Numbered from the stretch's first letter, positions 29,546 to 42,772 are shown. The stretch: 64,000 nt of DNA from Oceanobacillus sojae (GCF_900162665.1 NZ_LT727809.1:245539-309538); one strand, 5' to 3'. Program-made: numbers and translations. The notes: generated from the letters alone by a model not told the origin.

Positions 29546-30785
29546 TGAATTGGTAAGCTGTGAAATTCTTATTGAAGACGATAAAATTGTAAAGACAGCT
29601 CCAAAAGTAACAGAGCAGGCAGATAAAACAATTGATGCTGACAATAACCTTGTTGTACCAGGTTTTATTGATGTGCATATTCATTTACGTGAACCAGGCG
29701 GTGAATATAAAGAAACGATTGCAACAGGGACACAGTCTGCAGCCAGAGGCGGGTATACAACCGTTTGCAATATGCCAAACACAAACCCGGTGCCTGACAG
29801 TAAAGACACGCTGGAGAAGCTGCTCCAAAAAATTAAAGAAGATGCTGTCGTTCGTGTTCTTCCATATGCTTCTATTACCAAAGGGCTAAAAGGAGAAGAA
29901 CGTACAAATATTAAAGAGTTGTTTGAACAAGGCGCATTTGCTTTTACAGATGATGGCGTAGGAATTCAGACAGCGAATCAAATGTTTCAGGCAATGAAGG
30001 AAGCAGCAGCCTGTGGTGCAGCAATAGTTGCTCATTGCGAAGATAACTCTCTTGTTTATGGCGGTGTGACACATGACGGGGAAGTAAGCAAGCGGTTAAA
30101 CCTTCCAGGAATTCCATCCTTGAGTGAGTCTGTACAAATTGCCAGAGATGTATTGTTAGCTGAAGCGGCAGATTGTCACTATCATGTATGTCACGTCAGT
30201 ACAAAAGAGTCTGTCCGTGTCATCCGCGATGCGAAAAGAGCAGGAATTAAAGTAACTGGAGAAGTTTCTCCTCATCATCTGCTTCTAAATGAAACAGATG
30301 TCCTTGAAAATGACGCAGACTTCAAGATGAATCCGCCATTAAGAGGAAAGGATGATCAGGAAGCACTTATTGAAGGGCTTTTAGATGGGACACTTGATTT
30401 TATCGCGACAGACCACGCTCCTCATGGTGAGGAAGAAAAAGCAAACGGGTTTTTAGAAGCGCCGTTTGGAATAGTTGGACTAGAAACAGCGTTCCCGTTG
30501 CTGTACACTCATTTAGTACAGAAAAATGTATTAAGCTTACATGAATTAATTGATAGAATGACGAAAAAACCAGCGGATGTATTCGGGCTTCCTTATGGAA
30601 CCATGGAAGAAGGAGCGCCTGCCGATTTAACGATTCTTGACTTGGATAAAACAGCAAAAATTGATCGTTATCAATTTGCTTCTAAAGGGAAAAACACACC
30701 TTTTCACGGTTGGGAGGTAAATGGATTTCCTGTTATGACAATAGTAAACGGTGAAGTCGTATTCAAGGAGGACAGCCATGCGTAA
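29502..30785 (+). CDS. pyrC: Dihydroorotase
   Basis: Zinc enzyme of the amidohydrolase superfamily that cyclises carbamoyl aspartate to dihydroorotate. The 427-residue protein has the metal ligands in DVHIHLREPG (His59, His61) and the catalytic region FIATDHAPHGEEEK. ATG 29502 is chosen; a TTG codon directly before it is in frame. The start lies inside pyrB (44-base overlap), and it overlaps carA by 8 bases, showing a tightly packed operon. Confidence 0.96.
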   Translation: MKTKLTNAKCLTSSNELVSCEILIEDDKIVKTAPKVTEQADKTIDADNNLVVPGFIDVHIHLREPGGEYKETIATGTQSAARGGYTTVCNMPNTNPVPDSKDTLEKLLQKIKEDAVVRVLPYASITKGLKGEERTNIKELFEQGAFAFTDDGVGIQTANQMFQAMKEAAACGAAIVAHCEDNSLVYGGVTHDGEVSKRLNLPGIPSLSESVQIARDVLLAEAADCHYHVCHVSTKESVRVIRDAKRAGIKVTGEVSPHHLLLNETDVLENDADFKMNPPLRGKDDQEALIEGLLDGTLDFIATDHAPHGEEEKANGFLEAPFGIVGLETAFPLLYTHLVQKNVLSLHELIDRMTKKPADVFGLPYGTMEEGAPADLTILDLDKTAKIDRYQFASKGKNTPFHGWEVNGFPVMTIVNGEVVFKEDSHA

Positions 30786-31878
30786 ACGCCATTTAATTTT
30801 GGAAGATGGAACAGTTTTTGAAGGATACGGTTTTGGCAGCGAAGAGGTTTCCAAAGGAGAGATCGTGTTTAACACTGGAATGACCGGGTATCAGGAAGTT
30901 ATTACAGATCCAAGTTATTGCGGTCAATTTGTAACGATGACATATCCTTTAATCGGCAACTATGGAATAAACAGAGATGATTATGAAACTGTTACCCCGT
31001 TTATTCATAGTTTAATTGTTAAAGAGTATAGCAGGCAGCCCTCCAATTTCCGAAATGAAGAAACAATTGACAGTTTCTTAAAGGCGAACAATATTCCCGG
31101 AATTGCCGGTATTGATACGAGAAAATTAACCCGTATTATTCGTAAGCATGGAACAATGAAAGCAGCTATCACTGCTGCAGAAGAAGATGTGGAGAAGGTA
31201 TTAGAGGAACTAAGAACGGCTGAATTCCGGACAGACCAGGTGAAACAAACTTCGACCAGCAAGCCTTATGTTGTTCCTGGGAGAGGACATCGGGTGGTGC
31301 TGGTAGATTTTGGTGCAAAGCATGGTATTCTGCGCGAGCTGACAAAACGTGATTGCCAAATTACAGTTGTTCCTTATAACTACAGTGCAGAGGATATTCT
31401 CCGCCTTCGTCCTGACGGCATTATGCTGACAAACGGCCCTGGAGATCCAAAGGATGTACCAGAGGCAGTTGAAATGGTGAAAGGTATTCTTGGTAAGGTG
31501 CCGATATTTGGAATCTGTCTTGGGCATCAGCTTCTCTCGTTAGCCTGTGGAGCAGATACAGAAAAGATGAAGTTTGGGCATCGGGGTGCGAATCATCCGG
31601 TAAAAGATTTAGAAAATGATAAAACGTACCTTACTTCTCAAAACCATAGCTATGCAGTGAATCCGGCCACGTTAGAAGGTACCGAGCTTGAATTAACACA
31701 AATTGCAATCAATGATGGAACAGTAGAAGGAGTAAGGCATACCGTTTACCCTGCATTCTCTGTGCAGTATCATCCAGAAGCATCTCCAGGACCAGAGGAT
31801 ACAAATTATTTGTTTGATAAATTTTTAAAGCTTATGAAACAACAAGAGAAGACGCAGGAGGTCCATATTAATGCCTAA
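30778..31878 (+). CDS. pyrAA: Carbamoyl phosphate synthase small chain (pyrimidine-specific)
   Basis: Glutamine amidotransferase subunit supplying ammonia for carbamoyl phosphate. ATG 30778 is chosen because AAGGAGGA lies just upstream; it gives 366 residues. The catalytic triad of class I amidotransferases is visible: Cys247 in GICLGHQ, and the YHPEASPGP motif bearing the His-Glu pair. It overlaps pyrC and pyrAB by 8 bases each. Being inside the pyr operon, it is the pyrimidine-specific copy; an arginine-specific copy may lie elsewhere. Confidence 0.96.
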   Translation: MRKRHLILEDGTVFEGYGFGSEEVSKGEIVFNTGMTGYQEVITDPSYCGQFVTMTYPLIGNYGINRDDYETVTPFIHSLIVKEYSRQPSNFRNEETIDSFLKANNIPGIAGIDTRKLTRIIRKHGTMKAAITAAEEDVEKVLEELRTAEFRTDQVKQTSTSKPYVVPGRGHRVVLVDFGAKHGILRELTKRDCQITVVPYNYSAEDILRLRPDGIMLTNGPGDPKDVPEAVEMVKGILGKVPIFGICLGHQLLSLACGADTEKMKFGHRGANHPVKDLENDKTYLTSQNHSYAVNPATLEGTELELTQIAINDGTVEGVRHTVYPAFSVQYHPEASPGPEDTNYLFDKFLKLMKQQEKTQEVHINA

Positions 31879-34800
31879 ACGTACAGATATTCAAAAAATT
31901 CTTGTGATTGGATCTGGTCCAATTGTCATCGGACAAGCAGCTGAGTTTGATTATTCTGGAACTCAGGCTTGTCAAGCATTAAGAGAAGAAGGATACTATG
32001 TTATCCTGGCTAACTCTAATCCGGCAACGATTATGACAGATAATACAGTTGCAGATAAAGTATATATGGAACCTTTAACAGAAGAGTTTTTAACAAAGAT
32101 TATTCGTAAAGAGCAGCCGGATGCTATCCTGCCTACGCTTGGGGGACAGACAGGCTTGAATCTTGCAATGGAGCTTGTACGAAAAGGAATTTTAGAAGAT
32201 CATCATGTGCAATTACTTGGAACAGCGCCGGAATCCATCCAAAAGGCAGAGGATAGAGAGCTGTTCCGTAACCTGATGAATGAATTAAATGAGCCGGTGC
32301 CTGAAAGTGAGATAGTACATACAGTGGACGAAGCTGTAGAATTTGCGAATTTAATTGGTTATCCATTAATTGTACGTCCGGCATATACACTTGGCGGTAC
32401 AGGCGGAGGAATGTGCTATAATGAACAGGAGCTTAGAGAAATTACACATAACGGCCTTGTGCTCTCTCCAGTTAACCAATGCTTAATCGAACGGAATATT
32501 GCCGGTTTTAAAGAGATTGAGTATGAGGTAATGCGTGACCATAAGGACCAGGCAATTGTTGTTTGCAACATGGAAAATATTGATCCTGTCGGCATTCATA
32601 CAGGAGATTCTATTGTAGTTGCACCGTCACAAACATTAAGTGACCGTGAATATCATATGTTACGCAATGCTTCCTTAAAAATTATCCGTGCGCTGGAAAT
32701 TGAAGGCGGCTGTAATGTCCAGCTGGCACTGGATCCGTACAGCTTTCAATATTATATAATTGAAGTAAACCCGCGTGTCAGCCGTTCATCTGCTTTGGCT
32801 TCCAAAGCGACAGGATATCCAATTGCAAAAATTGCAGCAAAAATCGCTGTCGGCTATACACTGGATGAAATAATAAATCCAATTACCGGTAAAACATATT
32901 CCATGTTTGAACCGGCTTTAGATTATGTGGTAACGAAATTCCCGCGTTTTCCATTTGATAAATTTACCTCAGGTGACCGCCGGTTAGGGACGCAAATGAA
33001 GGCAACCGGAGAAGTTATGGCAATCGGCCGTAATCTGGAAGAATCATTGCTTAAAGGGGTACGTTCGCTGGAGATGGGAACAGAGGAGCTTCACCTGGCA
33101 AAAGCAGAAGAATTGGGTGAAGAAATATTGAATAAACGCTTGAAACGTGCGGATGATGAACGAATTTTCCTTTTAGCTGAAGCTTTGCGCCGCGGCTACA
33201 CTGTTGATGATATCTTTGAAATGACAAAAATTGACCGCTTTTTCTTAAACAGCTTAAATAAAATTATAGAAATGGAAAAAACATTAAGTGAAAATAAAAA
33301 TGATAGTGCTGTGTTAAAACAAGCAAAACAGTTAGGAATAGCTGATGCTCAAATCGCCAGAATCTGGAACGCTTCTCTTGATGAGGTATATGCGTTAAGA
33401 AAAGCAGGAAATATCTTCTCGGTTTATAAAATGGTAGATACATGTGCAGCAGAATTTGAATCAGAAACACCATATTTCTACAGTACTTATGAAACGGAAA
33501 ATGAATCAGAAGTATCTGAGCGTAAAAAAATCCTGGTGCTTGGTTCCGGCCCAATCCGAATCGGACAAGGGATTGAGTTTGATTATGCAACGGTACATTC
33601 GGTCTTTGCGATTAAAGAGCTCGGCTATGAAGCAATTATTATGAATAATAATCCGGAAACCGTATCTACAGATTTTACTATTTCTGATAAACTGTATTTT
33701 GAACCCCTCACATTAGAGGATGTCATGCATGTAGTTGAATTGGAAAAACCAGAAGGTGTTATCGTGCAGTTCGGCGGGCAGACAGCAATTAACCTTGCTG
33801 ACGGTTTGGAACGACGCGGTGTGAAAATTTTAGGTACTGGCCTGGAAGCAATAGACCGGGCAGAAGATCGTGATAAATTTGAAATTTTACTGGATGAGCT
33901 TGATTTGCTTCGTCCACAAGGAAAAGCAGTGCCAAAGCTGGATCAGGCAATCGAAACAGCAAACCAAATCGGCTACCCGGTGCTTGTCCGCCCGTCTTAT
34001 GTCATTGGCGGCAGCCGTATGGAAATTGTTTATAGCGAAAAAGAGCTGGAAAACTACTTAGCGAAATCGGATAATATTGATTCAGCGCATCCGATTTTAA
34101 TTGATAAATATCTGACGGGAATGGAAGCGGAAGTAGATGCAATTTGTGATGGAGAAACAACCATTGTACCTGGAATTATGGAGCATATCGAACGCGCAGG
34201 TGTCCACTCTGGTGACTCTATGGCTGTATATCCGCCACAGCGTTTAAGTGATGCTGTCAAAGAAAAATGTTTAGAGGCAGCGGTGAAAATCTCGCAGGCA
34301 CTAAATGTGAAAGGGTTAATCAATATCCAATTCATTATCCGTGATGAAGATGTTTACGTACTTGAAGTAAATCCAAGAGCGAGCAGAACAATTCCTTTCT
34401 TAAGTAAAATTACTGGTGTAACAATGGCAAACATTGCGACGAAATGTATCCTTGGTGAAAAATTAGCTGATATGGGCTATGAAACTGGTATTTTACCAGA
34501 GCAGGATCTTGTTTCTGTAAAAATTCCAGTATTCTCTTTTGAGAAGCTGCGCAGTGTGGATACGATTCTTGGACCAGAAATGAAATCTACCGGAGAAGCA
34601 ATCGGCTATGATAAAACATTGGAAAAAGCATTGTATAAAGGGCTTATCGCTTCCGGATTAAAAGTTCCCCAAGAAGGCGGCGTGTTATTAACTGTTGCTG
34701 ATAAAGACAAGGCAGAAATGCCGGAAGTAGCGGAAAGATTTCACCAGCTTGGGTTTGTACTCTATGCAACACAGGGGACAGCAGCATATATCCGTGAAGA

Positions 34801-35067
34801 AGGAGACATTCCGGTTGTAGAGGTTGGAAAGGTCGGACTGGATGAACCGAATGTTCTTTCTATCATTGAGGAAGGAAAAGTACAATTTGTGATCAATACG
34901 CTTAATTCCGGACAAAAGCCAAGATCAGACGGCTTCTTAATCCGTCGCGCAGCTGTGGAGCATGGCATTGCATGTTTAACGAATTTAGACACCGTTAATG
35001 CGATTATTAATGTTATCGACTCTACCACATTTACTGCAAAACCAATAAGCCAGCAAAAGGTGACATT

Positions 35068-35071
<4 letters not shown>
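31871..35071 (+). CDS. pyrAB: Carbamoyl phosphate synthase large chain
   Basis: ATP-dependent synthetase subunit of 1066 residues built from two homologous ATP-grasp halves (about 1-550 and 551-930) and a C-terminal MGS-type allosteric domain. Motifs repeated in both halves include [19 protein letters not shown] and [19 protein letters not shown], and [18 protein letters not shown] and [18 protein letters not shown]. The subunit is complete, with the normal length. It overlaps pyrAA by 8 and pyrK by 4 bases. Confidence 0.97.
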
Positions 35072-37412
<2,341 letters not shown>

Positions 37413-37423
<11 letters not shown>

Positions 37424-38021
37424 TGTAACAAAAGATTTATTAGCAATCGAAGCAGTACAATTAAATGTAGATAACTATTTCACATGGACATCCGGGTTAA
37501 AATCACCTATCTATTGTGACAACCGATTAACCATGAGTTATCCTGCTGTCCGCAAAAAAATTGTTAAAGCATTTGCAGAAATGGTGAAAAATAGTGATGT
37601 AAAGCCGCAAGTAATTGCCGGCTGTGCAACCGCCGGTATACCACATGCGGCCTGGTTAGCGGAAGAACTTGATTTACCAATGGTGTATGTACGTTCTAAA
37701 CCAAAAGGACATGGAAAAGGCAATCAAATTGAGGGCGCATCTGTAGAAGGGAAAAAGGTACTCGTGATTGAAGATCTGATTTCCACCGGCGGATCCTCCA
37801 TCCAATCTGCACAGGCACTGGAGCAGGAAGGCGCTGAAATCACGGCCGTGTATTCCATTTTCACTTATGGACTTCCAAGAGCAGAGGAAGCTTTTGCAGA
37901 GGCTGGTTTATCCTATCATTCTATCACTGGTTTTGATCAGTTATTAGAATTACTTATAGAAGAAAACAAGCTTACAGAAACAGAAAAAGAAGCTGTTCTT
38001 GCCTGGAGAAGTAAGTTATAA
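37413..38021 (+). CDS. pyrE: Orotate phosphoribosyltransferase
   Basis: Converts orotate and PRPP to orotidine monophosphate; in gene order it is last although it acts before PyrF. The 202-residue protein has the PRPP-binding motif [14 protein letters not shown] and the lysine-rich loop [15 protein letters not shown]. It closes the pyr operon, and a strong terminator begins 6 bases after its stop. Confidence 0.97.
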
Positions 38022-38027
38022 AATGTG

Positions 38028-38068
38028 AAAAAGGATGTAAGACTGTAAAGGCAGCACATCCTTTTTTT
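38028..38068. terminator. Bidirectional terminator between pyrE and the methyltransferase gene
   Basis: AAAAAGGATGT pairs with ACATCCTTTTT with a 17-base loop, and T-rich ends on both strands. It separates two convergent transcripts. Confidence 0.85.
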
Positions 38069-38073
38069 AATCC

Positions 38074-38835
38074 TTATTTTTCCCACATACTGATCCACTC
38101 ATCAATGGCAAAGGATTGAATATCGTTTTCTCTTTTCTGTAAACGGATATACTTCTGCAGTTTTTCATCCGCTGTTTGTACAAAATGAGTCACCTGCTGA
38201 CGTGCTTCCTCCGTGTCTGCCGTACGATGAAGCCAGTCTTGGAAGGGAAGTTCTTTTATCCGTATGTCCTCCTGCAGCAGGGTAAACTGGTTTTTTGAAA
38301 AAAGTGTCTTCCATTCAGAAATCTTTTTGGCACGTTCATGACTTGGATCGCGCATTGCCTCCAGCTGATTTAAAAATTGATCTTCTAGTTCATTCTCCGA
38401 AGCAATATTATCAACAAATAAACATTTTCCTCCAGGCTTTAAAACACGATAGGCTTCTTGAATAAACTTTTCAGGGTTCGGGAAGTGGTGTGCTGCGATA
38501 CGGCAGGTGACACTATCCATAGAATTATCAAGAAAAGGCAGCTCCTCAGCATCCGCAATAATAAATAAAATGTTATCATTTTCATGTAAGCTGCTTCGGA
38601 CATTTGCTAACATAGATGGTGTTAGATCTGTCGCGATAACTTGCTTAGCGGATGGGGCTAATGTCTTTGCGACCTGACCACCGCCTGTTGCAATATCTAA
38701 AATAATCTGTTCTTTCGTCGGCTTCAGCCAATCTGAAATTTTCTGCAGAGCTGCAGGATTACTGTGTGTACTGCTGTTGACATAAGCATCTTCTCTTTTG
38801 GTAAATAATTCTTTATTCAATAGCTTTTTGTCCAT
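38074..38835 (-). CDS. SAM-dependent class I methyltransferase (UbiE-like)
   Basis: Predicted cytoplasmic methyltransferase of 253 residues; the substrate is unknown. The SAM-binding motif I ILDIATGGGQVAKTL (about 45-60) and later motifs such as DSVTCRIAAHHFPNP and RVLKPGGKCLFVD are typical of the UbiE/YcgJ group. The start at 38835 (MDKKLL) is chosen over 38856 because AAAGGGAG is well spaced from it. It is divergent from a LysR regulator, which may control it. Not part of the conserved backbone: in B. subtilis sulfate assimilation genes occupy this place. Confidence 0.85.
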   Translation of the reverse strand: MDKKLLNKELFTKREDAYVNSSTHSNPAALQKISDWLKPTKEQIILDIATGGGQVAKTLAPSAKQVIATDLTPSMLANVRSSLHENDNILFIIADAEELPFLDNSMDSVTCRIAAHHFPNPEKFIQEAYRVLKPGGKCLFVDNIASENELEDQFLNQLEAMRDPSHERAKKISEWKTLFSKNQFTLLQEDIRIKELPFQDWLHRTADTEEARQQVTHFVQTADEKLQKYIRLQKRENDIQSFAIDEWISMWEK

Positions 38836-38920
38836 AAAATTAACTCCCTTTTTCAAAGAATAAGTGGCTTTCCTGGTTATTCTTATTTGTCAGTTATAAA
38901 GAGTAGCTTCTTCTTCATTA

Positions 38921-38959
38921 AATACTATATGCTATAATGAAATAAGTAAAATACTATAT
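38921..38959. promoter_or_regulatory. Divergent promoter region with repeated AATACTATAT
   Basis: The 10-base sequence AATACTATAT occurs at 38921-38930 and 38950-38959, 29 bases apart in direct orientation. Between them is a perfect extended -10, TGCTATAAT (38930-38938), directed toward the LysR gene. The repeats are candidate regulator sites controlling both divergent genes. Confidence 0.5.
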
Positions 38960-39002
38960 TTTAATCAAAAATGATAAATTATACTTATTGGAGGCTTTTG
39001 TT

Positions 39003-39869
39003 ATGCGGATGGATGATTATGAAATCCTGTTAAAACTTTATGAAATTGGCACAATACGGGGAACAGCAAAAGCTATTCTCATTTCCCAGCCGGCAGTTAC
39101 ACAACGCTTAAAATACATGGAAAACTATTTTGGCGAAACAATATTTATCCGGACATCGAAGCGGTTACTGCCAACCCCAGCCGGAGAACGGATTATTCAG
39201 CATGCAAAAGAAATGGTTGAGAAGGAACATCTATTTAAAAATCGTTTAGCAGAGACTGGAGAAGAAATACAGGGGACGCTGTCCATTGCCTGTTCTTCAT
39301 TAATCAGTCAGCGTTATCTTCCGGATATTTTGGGAGAATACACTGCTGCTTATCCAAAGGTAGCTGTTGATTTAGTAACGGGAATCAGTGAGGATATCAG
39401 AAAAAATCATAAGCAGTATCATGTATGTATTATTCGCGGTGATAAGTTAAAAGAGACGACATCGGTGCATTTGTTTGATGATCCGCTTTATATTTTTGAT
39501 ACAGAATCTTTTCCGGAGCACGGTATAAAAGAAAGACCAATCATTTCTTTTAAAAGTGATGACAGCATGCATGAGCTTGTCGACAGCTGGTTATTTGGAC
39601 AGCAGAATTATATAAAACCTCAAAAAAAGATGACAGTGGATCAAATTGAAACCTGTAAACAATTTATGAAACAGGGGATTGGTATGGCTGTATTACCGGG
39701 AAGTGTTTCAAATCATCTCAAAGAGCATTACCCATATATTCCTTTATTTTTAGAAAAAAAGGCAGTGACACGTGATACCTGGGCCTGTTTTCAAGAAGGA
39801 ATCCGGCAGCTCCCGCAGGTCGATCATTTTCTTCGTCTGCTGGAAAACTATGATTTTATTGCGGATTAA
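39003..39869 (+). CDS. LysR family transcriptional regulator
   Basis: Transcription factor of 288 residues with an N-terminal winged helix-turn-helix (about 1-62: GTIRGTAKAILISQPAVTQR, then EIFIRTSKR-like TIFIRTSKRLLPTPAGERI) and a C-terminal periplasmic-binding-like effector domain from about 90. ATG 39003 is preferred to the upstream in-frame TTG at 38988 because GGAGG lies 8 bases before it. The effector is unknown. Likely targets are itself, the divergent methyltransferase gene, or the downstream ohr-like gene. Confidence 0.9.
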   Translation: MRMDDYEILLKLYEIGTIRGTAKAILISQPAVTQRLKYMENYFGETIFIRTSKRLLPTPAGERIIQHAKEMVEKEHLFKNRLAETGEEIQGTLSIACSSLISQRYLPDILGEYTAAYPKVAVDLVTGISEDIRKNHKQYHVCIIRGDKLKETTSVHLFDDPLYIFDTESFPEHGIKERPIISFKSDDSMHELVDSWLFGQQNYIKPQKKMTVDQIETCKQFMKQGIGMAVLPGSVSNHLKEHYPYIPLFLEKKAVTRDTWACFQEGIRQLPQVDHFLRLLENYDFIAD

Positions 39870-39958
39870 AAATAGATTATCTATAGAAAATAGGTTTAAA
39901 GAAATGAAATAAAGGAAATAGTACCATTAGATTAATTTATAAAGGAGCAGTGATTTCA

Positions 39959-40381
39959 ATGAGTAACATTATTTTCAGTTCAAAAGCAACAGCACAAAAC
40001 GGCAGAGATGGTCACGTAAAATCAGATGATGGCATTATCGATGTTAATTTAGTCAATCCAGCGGGAAATAAATCAGATGAAAAAGGCTCCAATCCTGAAC
40101 AGCTCTTTGCTGCCGGTTATGCAGCATGTTATGATGGTGCGCTTAATTTAATGGCATCCAATAAAGGGAAAAATATTACTTCAGAAACAACGGCCGAGGT
40201 TCATTTCATGAAAGACCCTTCAGATGATGGTTTCAAAATCGGAGCAACCCTCCATATTAAAATCGAAGGCGTCAGCCAGGAAGAAGCAGAAGACCTGGCA
40301 GAAGCAGCGCATCAATTTTGCCCATATTCGAAAGCGACAAGAGGGAATATTGATGTGGAATTGAAACCGACGGCGGTTTAA
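39959..40381 (+). CDS. Organic hydroperoxide resistance protein, Ohr/OsmC family
   Basis: Thiol peroxidase of 140 residues that reduces organic hydroperoxides. The two redox cysteines characteristic of the family are seen in AACYDGALNL and HQFCPYSKATRGNIDV; the latter sequence is closer to Ohr than to OsmC. ATG 39959 is preceded by AAAGGAG. The usual MarR-type repressor OhrR is not adjacent; a LysR gene lies 89 bases upstream on the same strand. A strong hairpin follows. Confidence 0.9.
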   Translation: MSNIIFSSKATAQNGRDGHVKSDDGIIDVNLVNPAGNKSDEKGSNPEQLFAAGYAACYDGALNLMASNKGKNITSETTAEVHFMKDPSDDGFKIGATLHIKIEGVSQEEAEDLAEAAHQFCPYSKATRGNIDVELKPTAV

Positions 40382-40386
40382 AAAGC

Positions 40387-40437
40387 ATATTACAAAAAAG
40401 TTCCAGTCCTTAAAGGGTTGGAACTTTTTTGTAATAT
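40387..40437. terminator. Bidirectional terminator after the Ohr gene
   Basis: A long stem pairs ATATTACAAAAAAGTTCCA with its complement around the loop GTCCTTAAAGGGT. Poly-A and poly-T ends make it work in both directions, between the Ohr gene and the convergent flavin reductase gene. Confidence 0.92.
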
Positions 40438-40499
40438 AAATTGCATCCTGCCTATAAAATGAAAGAACTTTTCAAAGGAAGTTTGCCTGCCTGATTAAA

Positions 40500-41042
40500 T
40501 TAATAATTCTTCATCCCCTGCTGCAAAGAAACCATTTCCTCCGCAAGAGCTCCAAGCCTTTCCAGAATGCGCTCATCAATAATTTCATCACTCTCCATAT
40601 TAAAAGCACCGTTATGAACAAAGACATTTCCCGTTGGAACGAGACCTTTAAAATAAGACAGAATCGATCTTAGATGATATTCCATAACAAGAAAATGCTT
40701 CTCTGACCATCCGGTTGCAACCATGCCTGTTACTTTACGCTTGAAGACAAATTCCGGCAAATGGTCCAGCAGATTTTTTAGTGCTCCTGAAATGGATGCT
40801 TGATAAATCGGTGTACCAAAAATGAGAAAATCAGCAGATGAAATCTTTTTAACAATATTCCAGGTATCCTCATTATAATCTGCTAAGGGAGCGCCGTTAA
40901 AAAAGTCAATTTCATAATCCCTTATGTCGATTAATTCTGTTTTTAGACTCGAATCGAAACGCCGGGCATGGACTAAGACCTGGTTAACTGCGATTGCAGT
41001 TTTGTCACCGGCAGGAGCACCTGATATTCCGACAAGTTTCAT
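40500..41042 (-). CDS. NAD(P)H-dependent FMN reductase family protein
   Basis: Flavodoxin-like oxidoreductase of 180 residues, probably reducing FMN or quinone-like substrates. The phosphate-binding start MKLVGISGAPAGDKTAIAVNQ (first 20 residues), the segment FGTPIYQASISGALKNLLD and a middle FMN contact region are typical. GGGGG lies upstream of the ATG. It sits just before rqcH on the minus strand, 27 bases downstream, so the two could be cotranscribed. Confidence 0.85.
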   Translation of the reverse strand: MKLVGISGAPAGDKTAIAVNQVLVHARRFDSSLKTELIDIRDYEIDFFNGAPLADYNEDTWNIVKKISSADFLIFGTPIYQASISGALKNLLDHLPEFVFKRKVTGMVATGWSEKHFLVMEYHLRSILSYFKGLVPTGNVFVHNGAFNMESDEIIDERILERLGALAEEMVSLQQGMKNY

Positions 41043-41068
41043 TTGTTTAACCCCCTTTTCAAGTCTTT

Positions 41069-42772
41069 TTATTTTACCCGTAATTGATCCACAATATCTT
41101 TTGCCGGTGTAACAAACAATGTTTTTTGGTTATCATATGTCACATAACCAGGCTTTGAACCATTTGGCTTTTTAACGTGACGGATTAATGTATAGTCTAC
41201 CGGAACAGAAGAAGATTGCTGTGACTTACTAAAATAGGCAGCTAAAATAGCAGCTTCTTCTAATGTTTTTTCGCTTGGTTCTTTGTCCCTGATGATAACA
41301 TGGGAACCGGGGATATCCTTTGTGTGCAGCCATATATCATCACGATAGGCCAGACGCATGGTTGCATATTCATTCTGTTTGTTATTTTTACCGACTAAAA
41401 TGGTGGTGCCGTCAGAAGATTGATAGGTTTCCGGGTTAGGCTTCTGCGGTTTTTTTGCTTTTTTAGAAGAACGCTGTTTGCGCAAATAACCTTCTTCTCT
41501 TAGTTCTTCACGAATTTCTTCAATATCATCCGTACTTGCTACATTAAGCTGCTGCAGCAATTGATCAAAATAAACAATTTCTTCCTTGGTCCGTTTGATT
41601 TCCGATTCCATAATTTCACGGGAATTTTTCAGCTTTTGATAGGTTTTAAAATAATTCTGTGCATTTGCACTTGGTGATTTATTTGGATTTAACGGAATGG
41701 TTATTTCCTGCTGATCCGGATCATAATAGTCTACAACAGAGATTTCCTTTTGATTCGGCTTCACCAGATGCATATGTGCTGTTAAAAGTTCACCCATTTT
41801 TTGATAATGGTCTGCCCGTTCTGATCTTTCCACTGTTTGCTGATGTTTTTTCAGCTTCCGGGCATTTTTATCCTGTTCATTTTTTATGAAACGATAAAGG
41901 TCCTTTGCCTGCTGCTTCACGCGGTCCCGTTCCGCTTTTCCTGAATAAAACGCATCAAGCATCAGATTGACTTCTTCAAATACAATATCTGCCTTTTCAT
42001 CCGGGAAAGTCAGTACATGAAATTCTTCCTTTGGTTCCTGATAAATCGCAGGCTGATAATCATTTTCCTGTAATTGCTTTTGCGCATGAGAAAGCATATT
42101 CTCATAGTCTCGATTAGAGCCAAGATGGACACTTTTAATCATGCTTTTCGTAACAAATGGAGAAAAGCCTTCTAATAAGCTGAGCAGCTGTTTATCCATT
42201 TTACCTGCGTTAAAATCTAATTTTCTCACAATAGACGCACTGTCTGTATCTAAAATAGAAAACTTATGCTGATCAGGCGGCAATTGATAGGTCTGCCCGG
42301 GTAAAATCGTCCGGTGACGATTTTGCGATAAGGAGACATGTTTTAAGCTGTCAACGATATGGCCTTTTTCCTGGTCAACTAAAATAAGGTTACTATGCTT
42401 ACCCATCAGCTCCATAATTAATTGCTTATAACTGATGTCTCCTATTTCATTACGGGTTCGGATCGTAAATGTTACAATCCGTTCCATCCCTTTTTGTTCA
42501 ATCTTTTCAATAACACTCCCGGCCAGGTGTTTTCTCAGCACCATACAAAACATAGGAGGTTCTTGTGGATTTGTATAAGAATCATTTGTTATATGAAATC
42601 GGGCATACGTAGGATGGACAGAAAAAAGCAGACTGTGATTGACAGATTGACTGCGGACTGTCATGACAATCTCTGTTTCCGATGGCTGATAAATTTTATT
42701 AATTTTTCCTTTTTCTAATTTTGCTGCTAATTCTTTCGTAACCGCTCTTGTTACAATACCGTCAAATGGCAT
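41069..42772 (-). CDS. rqcH: Ribosome quality control protein RqcH (NFACT family)
   Basis: NFACT-family protein (yloA in B. subtilis, older name fibronectin-binding A) that adds C-terminal alanine tails to stalled nascent chains on 50S subunits. The 567-residue product starts MPFDGIVTRAVTKEL, with NFACT-N (to about 270), helix-hairpin-helix and a long coiled coil (about 280-430), and NFACT-R with DIWLHTKDIPGSHVII (about 465-480) and PGYVTYDNQKTLFVTP near the end. GAGGTGATC precedes the start. It diverges from the Ca2+ ATPase gene with a 100-base gap. Confidence 0.93.
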   Translation of the reverse strand: MPFDGIVTRAVTKELAAKLEKGKINKIYQPSETEIVMTVRSQSVNHSLLFSVHPTYARFHITNDSYTNPQEPPMFCMVLRKHLAGSVIEKIEQKGMERIVTFTIRTRNEIGDISYKQLIMELMGKHSNLILVDQEKGHIVDSLKHVSLSQNRHRTILPGQTYQLPPDQHKFSILDTDSASIVRKLDFNAGKMDKQLLSLLEGFSPFVTKSMIKSVHLGSNRDYENMLSHAQKQLQENDYQPAIYQEPKEEFHVLTFPDEKADIVFEEVNLMLDAFYSGKAERDRVKQQAKDLYRFIKNEQDKNARKLKKHQQTVERSERADHYQKMGELLTAHMHLVKPNQKEISVVDYYDPDQQEITIPLNPNKSPSANAQNYFKTYQKLKNSREIMESEIKRTKEEIVYFDQLLQQLNVASTDDIEEIREELREEGYLRKQRSSKKAKKPQKPNPETYQSSDGTTILVGKNNKQNEYATMRLAYRDDIWLHTKDIPGSHVIIRDKEPSEKTLEEAAILAAYFSKSQQSSSVPVDYTLIRHVKKPNGSKPGYVTYDNQKTLFVTPAKDIVDQLRVK

